Shown: positions 1-7,520, numbered from the stretch's first letter. The stretch is DNA of 64,000 bases from Tenuibacillus multivorans (GCF_900103915.1 NZ_FNIG01000004.1:186001-250000); one strand, 5' to 3'. Notes: generated by a model from the letters alone, not told the origin. Numbers and translations are program-made.

Positions 1-522
1 TTCGATTAATGTCTGTGGGTCGTGTTCCATTATAATAAAATCTTTATAGTGAGGATCGGCAAACCCGTGCTCAATCATATGGTCAAATAGTTCCAGAAGC
101 GGTGTATAGTAGCCGTTTGTATTAAGTAAAGCGCAGGGTTTATTGTGGTAGCCAATTTGTGCCCATGTGAAGGCTTCGAACCATTCTTCCATCGTTCCCG
201 CACCACCTGGTAAGGCGATAAATGCGTTAGATAGCTCAGCCATCATGGCCTTTCGCTCATGCATGTTATTCACAACGTGTAGCTGGGTGATTTGATTGTT
301 CATGACTTCGATTGACTTTAATTTTTCTGGAATGATGCCGATAACTTTACCGTCATTTTCTAATGCACCTTCCGCAACGGCTCCCATCAGACCCACGACG
401 GCTCCTCCATAGACGAGTTCTATTCCTTCTTCAGCTATGATATTTCCTAGCTTCTTTGCTTGTTCTATGTAGTTAGGCTCATACCCATCTCGGGAACCAC
501 AGAATACAGCGATCCTCTTCAT
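1..522 (-). CDS. LOG family (TIGR00730-type) nucleoside monophosphate phosphoribohydrolase, 3' end outside window
   Basis: The reading frame opens at an ATG at 522 and stays open to the left edge (174 codons), so the C-terminus is missing. The N-terminus MKRIAVFCGSRDGYEP and the motif PGGAGTMEEW at about residues 105-114 are the signature of the LOG/lysine-decarboxylase-like fold, whose members release cytokinin-type bases from nucleoside 5'-monophosphates. The likely partner of this motif, MHERKAMM at about 87-94, is also present. AGGAG lies just upstream of the ATG. In bacteria the physiological substrate is usually unknown. The family call is strong; the substrate is not shown. Confidence 0.9.
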   Translation of the reverse strand, partial: MKRIAVFCGSRDGYEPNYIEQAKKLGNIIAEEGIELVYGGAVVGLMGAVAEGALENDGKVIGIIPEKLKSIEVMNNQITQLHVVNNMHERKAMMAELSNAFIALPGGAGTMEEWFEAFTWAQIGYHNKPCALLNTNGYYTPLLELFDHMIEHGFADPHYKDFIIMEHDPQTLIE

Positions 523-620
523 ATGATTACTCCTCCATCTTTTTTAATCAACTTATTCTAATTTACTGCTATTTATGTAAGTTTTCAATCGGAGTTGGTA
601 AATAAAAAATGCCATTACCC

Positions 621-1091
621 CTAATTGGAGTATGGCAAAGTTGAATCCTCATTGTTATCCGTCCAAAAATAATATTTATAAACGGAATAATAGGGCAGGA
701 GATATGAAAAAAAGGTTTTGATGATATTCCAATTGTTACCGTATTTCAACCAACCCATTAAAAGGGCACATATTTCTGCAACGGTTGTGAAAAAAGAAAA
801 AATGAAAATTAAAATGGTATTTAAGCCCTTTGTATGTTTAATAAAATAAATCATGAGTACGCTTAATATAGGATATAATCCAAGACTGAAAGGCATGGTT
901 GATAAAAATTTCCCTTTTCTTATTCTTGGCTTTAAGATCCAATATTTCCGATAACTTCCCCAAACCTGAACCAGGGTTGCCATCACCCATACAAACGGAA
1001 CTATTTTTATCAGAAGTTTTTTATCTTTTTTAAAAAACCAGAGACCTAAAATGTTAGGGATTATAAGTCCGCATATTATATTTCTCATCAT
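621..1091 (-). CDS. Small polytopic membrane protein, function unknown
   Basis: A 156-residue protein with about four hydrophobic segments separated by short basic loops (for example KKDKK near residue 22 and RPRIRKGK-like charges near 55). There is no signal peptide and no catalytic motif. It resembles the uncharacterised CBO0543-type membrane proteins of Firmicutes in size and layout, but I only recognise the general look. It sits alone between the LOG gene and a decayed acetyltransferase, and its start overlaps the open frame of that remnant. No function is proposed. Confidence 0.65.
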   Translation of the reverse strand: MMRNIICGLIIPNILGLWFFKKDKKLLIKIVPFVWVMATLVQVWGSYRKYWILKPRIRKGKFLSTMPFSLGLYPILSVLMIYFIKHTKGLNTILIFIFSFFTTVAEICALLMGWLKYGNNWNIIKTFFSYLLPYYSVYKYYFWTDNNEDSTLPYSN

Positions 1092-1134
1092 AGTTAATCA
1101 CCTACACAATAGACTTTGTAGACATTTAATAAAT

Positions 1135-1437
1135 ATTCATGATTTATGTGCAGGCAATGAAACCTTTGAGAAGGATCAAAAGCTTATTGGGCGTTTCGCT
1201 ATGAAAATGATGATAAATATATCCGGATTATTTCGATGGCCGTTGATACAGCATTTAAGCGGGTTAGGTATTGGTAAAGGAGCTTTCGTAGGCAACCGAA
1301 AAGTGGGGAGGGACCGTGGCGCTAACATGGTGACATTAAATAGTGGGATTCGCGAAGAGCGCCAGTGGGCACATGAGTTTTATAGTAAAAACGGATTTGT
1401 TGATTCAGCAACAGGGATTTATAAAAATTTACTATAA
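1135..1437 (+). pseudogene. Frameshifted GNAT acetyltransferase remnant
   Basis: One frame ends with a good GNAT C-terminus (GLGIGK, then RDRGANMVTLNSGIREER and a terminal FYSKNGF motif, about 1258-1434). The preceding GNAT strand, YENDDKYIRIISMAVDTAFK, is read in a different frame (about 1197-1256) that runs into a stop at once. The two parts join logically near 1258, so this was one acetyl-CoA-dependent acetyltransferase gene, now broken. No plausible start or N-terminal domain is visible. A single-base sequencing error could explain the shift, but the missing N-terminus argues for real decay. Confidence 0.7.
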
Positions 1438-1871
1438 ATCATCTTTGAATGTTAGTCCTCTCTCTAGATATATTTTCAATAAGGTCATGGCTTCACCCCA
1501 ACCAGTGGCGCAATCGATACATGCCTCTTGATCAGCCTTTGAATTGGAATAACCTGTCTCATGAAGTTCGATGAGCGTACCATTTCGAAAGGGTTTCAAC
1601 TGAAAGCTGACTGTTGTAACAGAATCACCAGGGTCCACTGAAAAATAAAGGATTTATGGGGAATTGCCTCAATAATTTCTCCGCCGTCTTTAAAATCAGT
1701 TTGTTCTACACCAAAATCCTTCCATACAAATTGAATTTGTCCAGTACCAAATTCATTAATATTTATACTGGTTTCATCCGTAAACCACGTATTCCATGCA
1801 TCCGCAGATGTCAAAGTTTGATAAACGTCTTCAGGATCACGTTTAACATATGTTCGATGTGAAATGGTCAT
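1432..1871 (-). pseudogene. SRPBCC/AHSA1-domain protein, interrupted by a frameshift
   Basis: The gene starts at ATG 1871 (MTISHRTYVKRDPEDVYQ, with AGGTAGAAAG upstream) and reads as an AHSA1-type SRPBCC protein to ...HKSFIFQW near 1636. It then leaves frame. The rest of the family pattern (DPGDSVTTVSFQL ... TGWGEAMTLLKIYLERG) continues in the next frame to 1432. Restoring one C in the ACCCT run gives FQWTPGDSVTT, the expected sequence, so a one-base deletion in a short homopolymer is the simplest account. The joined product would be about 146 residues, normal for the family. It may be a true pseudogene or a sequencing error. Confidence 0.8.
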
Positions 1872-1877
1872 TTCTTT

Positions 1878-2240
1878 CTACCTCACTTTTGAAAATTCTA
1901 TTAGTTCAATTTGGTTTCCTGAAGGATCTTTAAAAACGTTATACAACCCAGGTGGGCATGGTTCCGGATTTTGAAAAGCAAAATGAACCCCATTTGTTTT
2001 TAATTGCTCAATATCTTCTACAAGATTTTCCGATTTGATAGCTAGTACAATATTATTCTGTGATTGGACATCTAGATCCTTATGCTCCTCTAAAATAAGT
2101 GGTATATTTGGATGTTTCAAACTCACAATACTTTCCCCATATTGTTGAGATAGCTCAAAACCTAATACTTCAGTGTAAAAATGGACAGATTCCTTTAAGT
2201 TTTTAACTCTTATCGTCATAACACATACTTGATCAAGCAT
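1878..2240 (-). CDS. VOC family (glyoxalase/bleomycin-resistance fold) protein
   Basis: A single 120-residue VOC domain: the opening strand VCVMTIRVKNLKESVHFYTEVLGFEL and the closing strand VFKDPSGNQIELIEF contain the usual metal-side positions, with a Glu near residue 114 in the terminal IELIEF. AAAGGAGGAA precedes the ATG at 2240. It lies seven bases upstream of the broken SRPBCC gene on the same strand and was probably co-transcribed with it. The substrate cannot be told: the family includes isomerases, dioxygenases and antibiotic-binding proteins. Confidence 0.85.
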   Translation of the reverse strand: MLDQVCVMTIRVKNLKESVHFYTEVLGFELSQQYGESIVSLKHPNIPLILEEHKDLDVQSQNNIVLAIKSENLVEDIEQLKTNGVHFAFQNPEPCPPGLYNVFKDPSGNQIELIEFSKVR

Positions 2241-2279
2241 AAGATTCCTCCTTTTTATATAAGATTACCATAACCTTCC

Positions 2280-3059
2280 TTAATTTATTTCTTCTCGTTT
2301 GCTTTTTTCAAAAAGTAAGTTTGGTAAATTGATTAAGATGGGTGGGTCTAATGGTGATGGCTCTCTTAAATGAATTGTTACGTGGCGGGTGGTGTTTTCT
2401 GTGATGTGAATGGGTTTAACAGCTTTCCCTCGCAAAGCATGATCAAGTAACAGATAGTCCCTGGGATTTAGACTTCGCTTGATTGAAGCGGCTAAAACAT
2501 AATAGGTTCCCGTAGGCACGTTTGAAAAAGTACAAATCCTTTTCTTATGAAGCGCTGTTCCGATGATAGGTTTTTGATCTGGGATTGGTCGAGGGAATAA
2601 GCCGATAAAGATCCAGCCTTTAAATGCTTTAGGTGCTTGAACTGTACACATGAGTGTAGGGGTATCATTTTTTTTAAGTTTTGTCGTACGCTCGCTGTTT
2701 GTATGAAGCATCTTAGAGGATAATTGTTTTAGTTCGGTTTGAAATGTTTTTGGTGATACCCCTACGAACTGTTTAAATTTTGAACTGAATGTCCCAATGC
2801 TTTTATAGCCAACTTGAAGTAAAGCATTTAAGATGGAACGTTTAGAATCAAAAAGCTTCTGCTTACTTGCTTCGATTCTTAAAGCGGACAGAAAGTGTCT
2901 AGGTGAGATACCTGTCTCCTTTTTGAAAATCCGCACAAAATGGTAGTGGCTATAACCAACGTGTCTCGCTATGTCTTCAGTTGTAAGAGATTGGCCAAGA
3001 TTGTTTTTCATATAGTTAATCGCATTAATGGCAATTCGTTCATGCTCTAAATTTTTCAT
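2280..3059 (-). CDS. AraC family transcriptional regulator
   Basis: Residues 1-110 form the double helix-turn-helix DNA-binding unit (SLTTEDIARHVGYSHYHFVR and later LLQVGYKSIGTFSSKFKQF followed by VSPKTFQ). The C-terminal 130 residues are a small beta-rich domain with VPTGTYYVLAAS, which looks like a carboxypeptidase-regulatory-type sandwich rather than the usual AraC sugar-binding cupin. The DNA-binding part is therefore at the N-terminus. Length 259. The VOC/SRPBCC genes downstream on the same strand are possible targets. Ligand unknown. Confidence 0.87.
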   Translation of the reverse strand: MKNLEHERIAINAINYMKNNLGQSLTTEDIARHVGYSHYHFVRIFKKETGISPRHFLSALRIEASKQKLFDSKRSILNALLQVGYKSIGTFSSKFKQFVGVSPKTFQTELKQLSSKMLHTNSERTTKLKKNDTPTLMCTVQAPKAFKGWIFIGLFPRPIPDQKPIIGTALHKKRICTFSNVPTGTYYVLAASIKRSLNPRDYLLLDHALRGKAVKPIHITENTTRHVTIHLREPSPLDPPILINLPNLLFEKSKREEIN

Positions 3060-3127
3060 GACTCAAACTCCCGAAAATTTCCGGATTTTAATAATGATTT
3101 TAAACCATAATATTCATCTGAACAACA

Positions 3128-3235
3128 TTACTTTTTCTTCGTGATCGCAATAATAATTTGAACAATTAAAGAAATTAAGGTAACAATAAATGACCCAAAT
3201 GCAAACAAGATTAAAATGTACCCATATCCATCCAT
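3128..3235 (-). CDS. Putative holin-like toxin (type I toxin-like membrane peptide), 35 aa
   Basis: An unlisted short gene: ATG at 3235, stop at 3128, with a strong GGAGGTG seven bases upstream. The peptide starts MDGYGYILILFAFGSF, has one membrane helix (about residues 7-31) and ends IITKKK-like in AITKKK. The FGSF turn in the helix and the lysine tail match the Gram-positive holin-like toxin family (Pfam Hol_Tox, TxpA/BsrG-like type I toxins). Its promoter carries a LexA-type box (see 3282-3310), so it may be induced by DNA damage. No clear terminator separates it from the AraC gene downstream. The antitoxin RNA was not identified; the toxin role is inferred from family resemblance. Confidence 0.75.
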   Translation of the reverse strand: MDGYGYILILFAFGSFIVTLISLIVQIIIAITKKK

Positions 3236-3281
3236 GTTGTAGCACCTCCAAAATATTCCTCCGAGTTTAGGGTTTGTCCAC

Positions 3282-3310
3282 ATTATAAAATACGAACATG
3301 TGTTCGTAAA
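3282..3310 (-). promoter_or_regulatory. Sigma-A promoter of the holin-like toxin gene with embedded LexA (SOS) box
   Basis: On the minus strand, -35 TTTACG (3305-3310) and a perfect -10 TATAAT (3282-3287) are separated by 17 bases. The spacer and the end of the -35 hold the palindrome CGAACACATGTTCG (3293-3306), with the core GAAC-N4-GTTC. It agrees with the published B. subtilis SOS-box consensus CGAAC-RNRY-GTTYC at 13 of 14 positions. The flanking arms extend the palindrome to TACGAACA/TGTTCGTA. LexA bound here would block RNA polymerase directly. Transcription would start about 35 bases before the toxin ATG. Confidence 0.75.
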
Positions 3311-3492
3311 CTATTTTATCCAAAATCGTACTATCTCACTACAAATAAGTGTAATTTTTAAGTATTTGTACAAAATAACCATTGATATAACTATTGCATA
3401 GGTTTTATTAAGTGGGTTTTTGGGGAAGTTTTTACATAGAAACGTTTTTAAACGTGGATATGTACGGAAATTTTAGAAAGGGGTTTTTATTG

Positions 3493-5451
3493 GTGAAATT
3501 AAATTTAGCGCAGAAATTAATTAAAGAGCATTTAGTTTCTGGTGAGATGGATCCTGGTACGGAAATTGGTCTAAAAATTGATCAAACTTTGTGCCAAGAT
3601 GCGACTGGAACAATGGTCATGCTCGAACTGGAAGCAATGGGGGTTGATCAAGCCAAAACCGAGGCTTCGGCTCAGTACGTCGACCATAACTTAATTCAGG
3701 ATGACCACCGTAACCCGGATGATCACTTGTTTTTAAGAAGTGCAGCTAAGCGATTTGGCTTATATTTTAGCCGCCCGGGAAATGGCGTTAGTCACCCTGT
3801 TCAAATGCAAAAGCTAGCTAAGCCAGGTAAAACGTTACTTGGTTCTGATAGTCATACTTGTGCTAATGGTTGTATGGGGATGCTTGCGATGGGTGCAGGT
3901 GGAATTGATGTCGCGATGGCTATTGCAGGTGAACCTTTTTATGTTAAGATGCCGCAAATTTGGGGTGTTAAAGTAACAGGAGAATTACCTGATTGGGTCA
4001 GTGCGAAAGATGTTATTTTAGAAATGCTTCGCCGTCATGATGTTAAGGGAGGAGTCGGTAAAATTCTCGAGTTTTACGGTCCAGGTTTGAAGAATCTCAC
4101 AGCAATGGACCGCCATGTTATTGCTAATATGGGAGCTGAGTTAGGTGCTACGGCTACAGTTTTCCCTTCTGATAATGAGATTAAGCGCTTTTTGAAAACT
4201 CAAGACCGTGAAGAAGACTGGGTTGAATTAACGGCTGATAATGGTGCGGAATACGATCTTCATGATGAAATTGATTTATCGTCATTAGAACCGTTAATTG
4301 CTAAACCGTCAAGTCCAGGCAATGTTGTTCCAGTAAGCGAGCTAGCAGGTGAGTCTATTTACCAATCATACATCGGGTCTTCCGCTAACCCAGGGTATCG
4401 CGATTTTGCGATTGCAGCCGAAATTGTAAAAGGTAAAAGTATTGCGCAAGGGCTATCGTTTGATATTAATCCGTCATCACGTCAGATCTTAACGCAGCTT
4501 GTTGATAATGGCCATATCGCTAGCTTATTAAGTTCGGGAGCCCGTTTACACCAGGCCGGTTGTAACGGTTGTATCGGTATGGGGCAGGCACCTGCTTCTG
4601 GTCGAAATAGTTTGCGTACGACACCACGTAACTTCCCAGGACGTTCAGGAACAAAAGAGGATAGTGTATTTTTATGTAGCCCGGAGACAGCAGCAGCATC
4701 AGCCCTAACTGGTGTCATTACAGATCCGAGAACGTTAGAAATGGATTACCCTGATATTAAGGAACCGAAAGTTGATTTTGAAAAAGAAGAAGGCATGCTA
4801 GAGGAACCGATTCCTGAATCTGAAGGTATTAATGCTGAATTAGATAAAGGGCCAAACATCAAATCGATTCCGAAATTGGCACCAATTGAGAATAATTTCG
4901 AAGTACCGATTTTATTAAAAATGGGCGACAATATTTCAACGGATGAAATCTTAGCTGGTGGTTCGCGCGTCTTACCTTACCGTAGTAATTTACAGCGAAT
5001 CAGTACCTTTACATTTGAAATCGTCGATGACACTTATTACGAACGTGCAATGAAGCAAAAGGATGATGGTGGTCACGCGGTCGTAGCGGGTTTTAACTAT
5101 GGGCAAGGCTCAAGCCGTGAACATGCCGCATTGGCTCCAAGACACCTAGGGTTAAAAGTGGTACTCGTTAAAGACTTCGCACGTATTCATTTACAGAACC
5201 TGATTAACTTCGGTGTTTTACCATTAACATTTGTGAATGAAGATGATCTTGATAAACTGGAGTCTGGTGACATTTTACAATTTGAAAATGTTCGCGATAA
5301 TCTCCCGAATAGCAACGAATTTGAAGTGGGTATTAAAGATAAGGATGAAAAGATAAAAGTTAAACACAGTTTAACGGATAGACATCTGGACATAATATTG
5401 GCAGGTGGCATCATCAATTGGATTAAAAACAAACAAGAAAGTGGGGTTTAA
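3493..5451 (+). CDS. Aconitate hydratase (TIGR01342-type)
   Basis: Interconverts citrate and isocitrate in the TCA cycle. The GTG at 3493 (or the TTG just before it) is chosen because GAAAGGGG lies 9-10 bases upstream and the protein then begins KLNLAQKLIKEHL as in the family; an open extension upstream to 3412 lacks these features. The 652-residue product carries the three iron-sulfur cysteines, one in GSDSHTC (Cys123) and two in GCNGC (Cys357, Cys360), and the swivel-domain motif YGQGSSREHAAL. Its length fits the short aconitase form found in some bacteria rather than the 900-residue CitB/AcnA. It is followed without a gap by a small zinc-ribbon gene. Confidence 0.93.
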   Translation: MKLNLAQKLIKEHLVSGEMDPGTEIGLKIDQTLCQDATGTMVMLELEAMGVDQAKTEASAQYVDHNLIQDDHRNPDDHLFLRSAAKRFGLYFSRPGNGVSHPVQMQKLAKPGKTLLGSDSHTCANGCMGMLAMGAGGIDVAMAIAGEPFYVKMPQIWGVKVTGELPDWVSAKDVILEMLRRHDVKGGVGKILEFYGPGLKNLTAMDRHVIANMGAELGATATVFPSDNEIKRFLKTQDREEDWVELTADNGAEYDLHDEIDLSSLEPLIAKPSSPGNVVPVSELAGESIYQSYIGSSANPGYRDFAIAAEIVKGKSIAQGLSFDINPSSRQILTQLVDNGHIASLLSSGARLHQAGCNGCIGMGQAPASGRNSLRTTPRNFPGRSGTKEDSVFLCSPETAAASALTGVITDPRTLEMDYPDIKEPKVDFEKEEGMLEEPIPESEGINAELDKGPNIKSIPKLAPIENNFEVPILLKMGDNISTDEILAGGSRVLPYRSNLQRISTFTFEIVDDTYYERAMKQKDDGGHAVVAGFNYGQGSSREHAALAPRHLGLKVVLVKDFARIHLQNLINFGVLPLTFVNEDDLDKLESGDILQFENVRDNLPNSNEFEVGIKDKDEKIKVKHSLTDRHLDIILAGGIINWIKNKQESGV

Positions 5452-5628
5452 ATGGGCTCTCAAGAATATAAATGTAAGGCTTGTGAAGGTAGCGGCCTTT
5501 TAATGGATGACGAAGAATGGCACTATACGTGTACCGTATGCGGTGGTGACGGTTTCGTTTCGGATTATGAAAACCGTGAACCAAGCCAGATTAGAGATGT
5601 TGATGAAAACAATCGAATTTTAGATTAA
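5452..5628 (+). CDS. Small zinc-ribbon protein (CxxCxGxG type), 58 aa
   Basis: The ATG begins one base after the aconitase stop codon, so the two are probably translationally coupled. The peptide has two DnaJ-like knuckles, CKACEGSGLL and CTVCGGDGFV, which give four cysteines able to bind one zinc ion, followed by an acidic tail. I do not recognise a named family. Its tight coupling to aconitase could mean a role in assembly or stability of that iron-sulfur enzyme, but this is a guess. A terminator follows three bases after the stop. Confidence 0.8.
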   Translation: MGSQEYKCKACEGSGLLMDDEEWHYTCTVCGGDGFVSDYENREPSQIRDVDENNRILD

Positions 5629-5630
5629 TT

Positions 5631-5658
5631 AAAATGCTCCTCATTTGGGGAGCATTTT
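5631..5658 (+). terminator. Rho-independent terminator after the aconitase operon
   Basis: Inverted repeat AAAATGCTCC / GGGGAGCATTTT with a six-base loop and T-rich tail, directly after the small zinc-ribbon gene. Confidence 0.85.
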
Positions 5659-5743
5659 CATTTTGTGCAACTAACTATGATATGCGTGAATATATTAATT
5701 TATGCATAAAAAATAAAAAAATCAGGAAAAATAAAATAATAAT

Positions 5744-5771
5744 AGCTCGCCTATTGGCGGGCTTTCTTTTT
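5744..5771 (+). terminator. Second terminator-like hairpin
   Basis: AGCTCGCC TATT GGCGGGCT followed by TTCTTTTT. It may back up the terminator about 90 bases upstream or end an unseen short transcript. The rest of 5660-5900 holds no gene that I can see. Confidence 0.7.
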
Positions 5772-5907
5772 GTGGAAATTTAATATATTGGAATATACAA
5801 TAATTTATTGGAGAAATTCCGAAATTAATTTGGAAATGGAAAGACTTTAGTTACATCTAATCATTATTTTGATAAACTTATTGTGATGTATAGTAGGGGG
5901 TGTAGCG

Positions 5908-6537
5908 ATGACATGGGAAATATTAAATATCATAGGGACAATGGCCTTTGCGATTAGTGGTGCCATCGTAGCATTAGAAGAAGAATATGATATATTTGGC
6001 GTTTATTTATTAGGATTTGTGACCGCATTTGGTGGTGGGACGATTCGAAATGTTTTACTTGGATTACCAATTTCAGATATATGGAATCAACATATGCTTT
6101 TTACGATTGCCTTTATTACAATGACTTTGTTATTTTTCATTCCCTTTCATTGGGTGTTAGGTTTTAAAAAGCTTTGGGGGGTATTCTTTGATGCGATTGG
6201 TCTAGCTTCCTTTGCTGTTCAGGGGGCACTATTTGCTGTAATGGCAGGATACCCCATGAGTGCCGTCATTGTTGGCGGTGTATTAACTGGTACAGGTGGC
6301 GGTATGATACGCGATTTATTAGCGGGACGTAAACCGCTTATATTACATCAAGAGATTTATGCGATGTGGGCAGTGTTAGGTGCTATGACGGTTGGCTTTG
6401 GAATTGCTGAATCGACTTGGCAACTAATCTTATTAATCATCGGTATCGTAAGCTTGCGCATGCTATCTATGATTTATCAATGGAGTTTACCGACACGACT
6501 AGATTGGCTAATTAAATTAAAGAAAATGAAGAGCTGA
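5908..6537 (+). CDS. Trimeric intracellular cation channel (TRIC/UPF0126) family membrane protein
   Basis: A 209-residue polytopic protein with two repeated three-helix units. Each unit has a glycine-rich kinked helix, GFVTAFGGGTIRNVLLG near residue 40 and GGVLTGTGGGMIRDLLAG near 125. The paired GGGxxRD/N motifs are diagnostic of the family formerly called UPF0126 (YvgT and YadS-like), whose structures are homologous to animal TRIC cation channels. The ATG at 5908 follows TAGGGGGTG. It is 17 bases upstream of the Crp/Fnr gene and may be in the same operon. The conducted ion in bacteria is not settled (potassium is likely). Confidence 0.9.
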   Translation: MTWEILNIIGTMAFAISGAIVALEEEYDIFGVYLLGFVTAFGGGTIRNVLLGLPISDIWNQHMLFTIAFITMTLLFFIPFHWVLGFKKLWGVFFDAIGLASFAVQGALFAVMAGYPMSAVIVGGVLTGTGGGMIRDLLAGRKPLILHQEIYAMWAVLGAMTVGFGIAESTWQLILLIIGIVSLRMLSMIYQWSLPTRLDWLIKLKKMKS

Positions 6538-6554
6538 ATTAGGAGGAAGCCCAA

Positions 6555-7244
6555 TTGTTTCATTCAGACGATTTTTTTAGACAATTTCCCATTTTTAAGG
6601 ATTTAACAGAGGATGAATTAAATCGGTTGAAAGACATATCGATCGAAAAAACATACAAACCAGACGAGGTTCTTTTTCGTCAAAGTGAACCGAGAAAAGC
6701 GGTATATTTTATTTTATCAGGTTTAATAAAAGTATATAAAGTTAGTTCAGATGGAAAAGAACAAGTCGTCAATGTTCTGCACTCTAATGAGATGTTTCCG
6801 CATGTAGGGTTCTTTGATGACACCCCGTATCCTGCAGCCGCGGTCACGATAACGGATGTCCAATTATTATCGGTTCCAATTGAGGACTTTGAAATGTTAT
6901 TAATTGAAAAGCCTAACATGGCGATCAAGGTTATGAAGGTAATCGGAAAAAAATTATTAGCATTACAGGAGCGCCTACAGTCGATTCAAACTCAAGATGT
7001 TTTTCACCGACTTGTAGTGATGTTAGCTCAATTTGTAAATGAGCTGGGTGAGCAAAAAAGTGATAATGAAATTTTGTTAGAATTACCGATTACGAATACC
7101 GATCTAGCTAGTATGATTGGTGTTTCTAGAGAGACTGTCAATCGCGTAATTAACCGACTCAAAAAAGAAGGAGTTATAACGTATAATCGCAAAGAAATAC
7201 ATATTTTAGATTATCGAAAATTAATAGACTATACGATTGATTAA
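6555..7244 (+). CDS. Crp/Fnr family transcriptional regulator without cysteines
   Basis: A TTG start at 6555 follows AGGAGG. Residues 10-120 form the cyclic-nucleotide-like beta-roll (FPIFKDLTEDELNRL at the start, then LSGLIKVYKVSSDGKEQVV), followed by a dimer helix and a winged HTH with recognition helix GVSRETVNRVINRLKKEG. RETVxR is the E. coli CRP contact pattern for TGTGA half-sites, and exactly such sites lie just downstream (7282-7345). The protein has no cysteine at all, so it cannot carry the 4Fe-4S cluster of Bacillus or enteric Fnr. The beta-roll also lacks an obvious cAMP RxS motif. Its signal is unknown. Confidence 0.9.
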   Translation: MFHSDDFFRQFPIFKDLTEDELNRLKDISIEKTYKPDEVLFRQSEPRKAVYFILSGLIKVYKVSSDGKEQVVNVLHSNEMFPHVGFFDDTPYPAAAVTITDVQLLSVPIEDFEMLLIEKPNMAIKVMKVIGKKLLALQERLQSIQTQDVFHRLVVMLAQFVNELGEQKSDNEILLELPITNTDLASMIGVSRETVNRVINRLKKEGVITYNRKEIHILDYRKLIDYTID

Positions 7245-7279
7245 AAACGCCTTAAATATGAGGTGTTTTTAATTTTTTT
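7243..7279 (+). terminator. Rho-independent terminator after the Crp/Fnr gene
   Basis: AAAAACGCCT / AGGTGTTTTT stem with an eight-base loop and a run of T. It overlaps the stop codon of the regulator and separates it from the oxidase operon promoter. Confidence 0.75.
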
Positions 7280-7281
7280 GT

Positions 7282-7301
7282 TTTGTGAAGTCCTTCACAA
7301 A
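7282..7301. promoter_or_regulatory. CRP/FNR-type operator, distal site
   Basis: TGTGA-AGTCCT-TCACA with perfect 9-base arms (TTTGTGAAG / CTTCACAAA) around a two-base centre. It is centred 42 bp, or four helical turns, upstream of the second site. Confidence 0.75.
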
Positions 7302-7321
7302 TTCGTCATCATTTGACTCTG

Positions 7322-7345
7322 ATTTTGTGATTTATATCACAAAAT
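7322..7345. promoter_or_regulatory. CRP/FNR-type operator, proximal site
   Basis: TGTGA-TTTATA-TCACA with perfect 10-base arms (ATTTTGTGAT / ATCACAAAAT). A -10-like TATTAA lies at 7357-7362, which puts the centre of this site about 36-41 bases before the presumed transcription start. That is the position of class-II activation. It matches the half-site expected from the RETVNR helix of the neighbouring regulator. Confidence 0.78.
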
Positions 7346-7400
7346 TTAGAATCACTTATTAATAAGCTGTAGGTAAGAAAAGAGATAAGGGGGGCTACTA

Positions 7401-7520
7401 ATGAAGCGTCATGGACAGGAGGAAGAAAAGTTACATGGGGCATTTATCTCGGTATTGATTTTAGGTGCTTTTATTGTTGGTTCATGGTTGTCAATCTACT
7501 ATCTTTTCATTACCAGGTAG
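7401..7520 (+). CDS. Cytochrome c oxidase subunit IIa-like peptide (ba3 type), 39 aa
   Basis: ATG at 7401 after AAGGGGGG, stop at 7518-7520. The peptide has a charged N-terminus (MKRHGQEEEKLHG) and a single membrane helix from about residue 13 to 36 (AFISVLILGAFIVGSW...). Its size and place before subunits II and I match subunit IIa, the one-helix subunit of ba3 oxidases such as that of Thermus, which fills the site of the missing second helix of subunit II. It is the first gene of the oxidase operon. Confidence 0.85.
   Translation: MKRHGQEEEKLHGAFISVLILGAFIVGSWLSIYYLFITR

Noticed and set aside
3130-3260. Second open frame over the toxin gene starting at a TTG after CGGAGG (reads MEVLQHGWIW...)
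   Set aside because: Composition is unlike a protein family, and it lies in the wrong frame relative to the clear membrane peptide; probably a shadow.
6555-7244. Oxygen-sensing Fnr with an iron-sulfur cluster
   Set aside because: The protein contains no cysteine at all.
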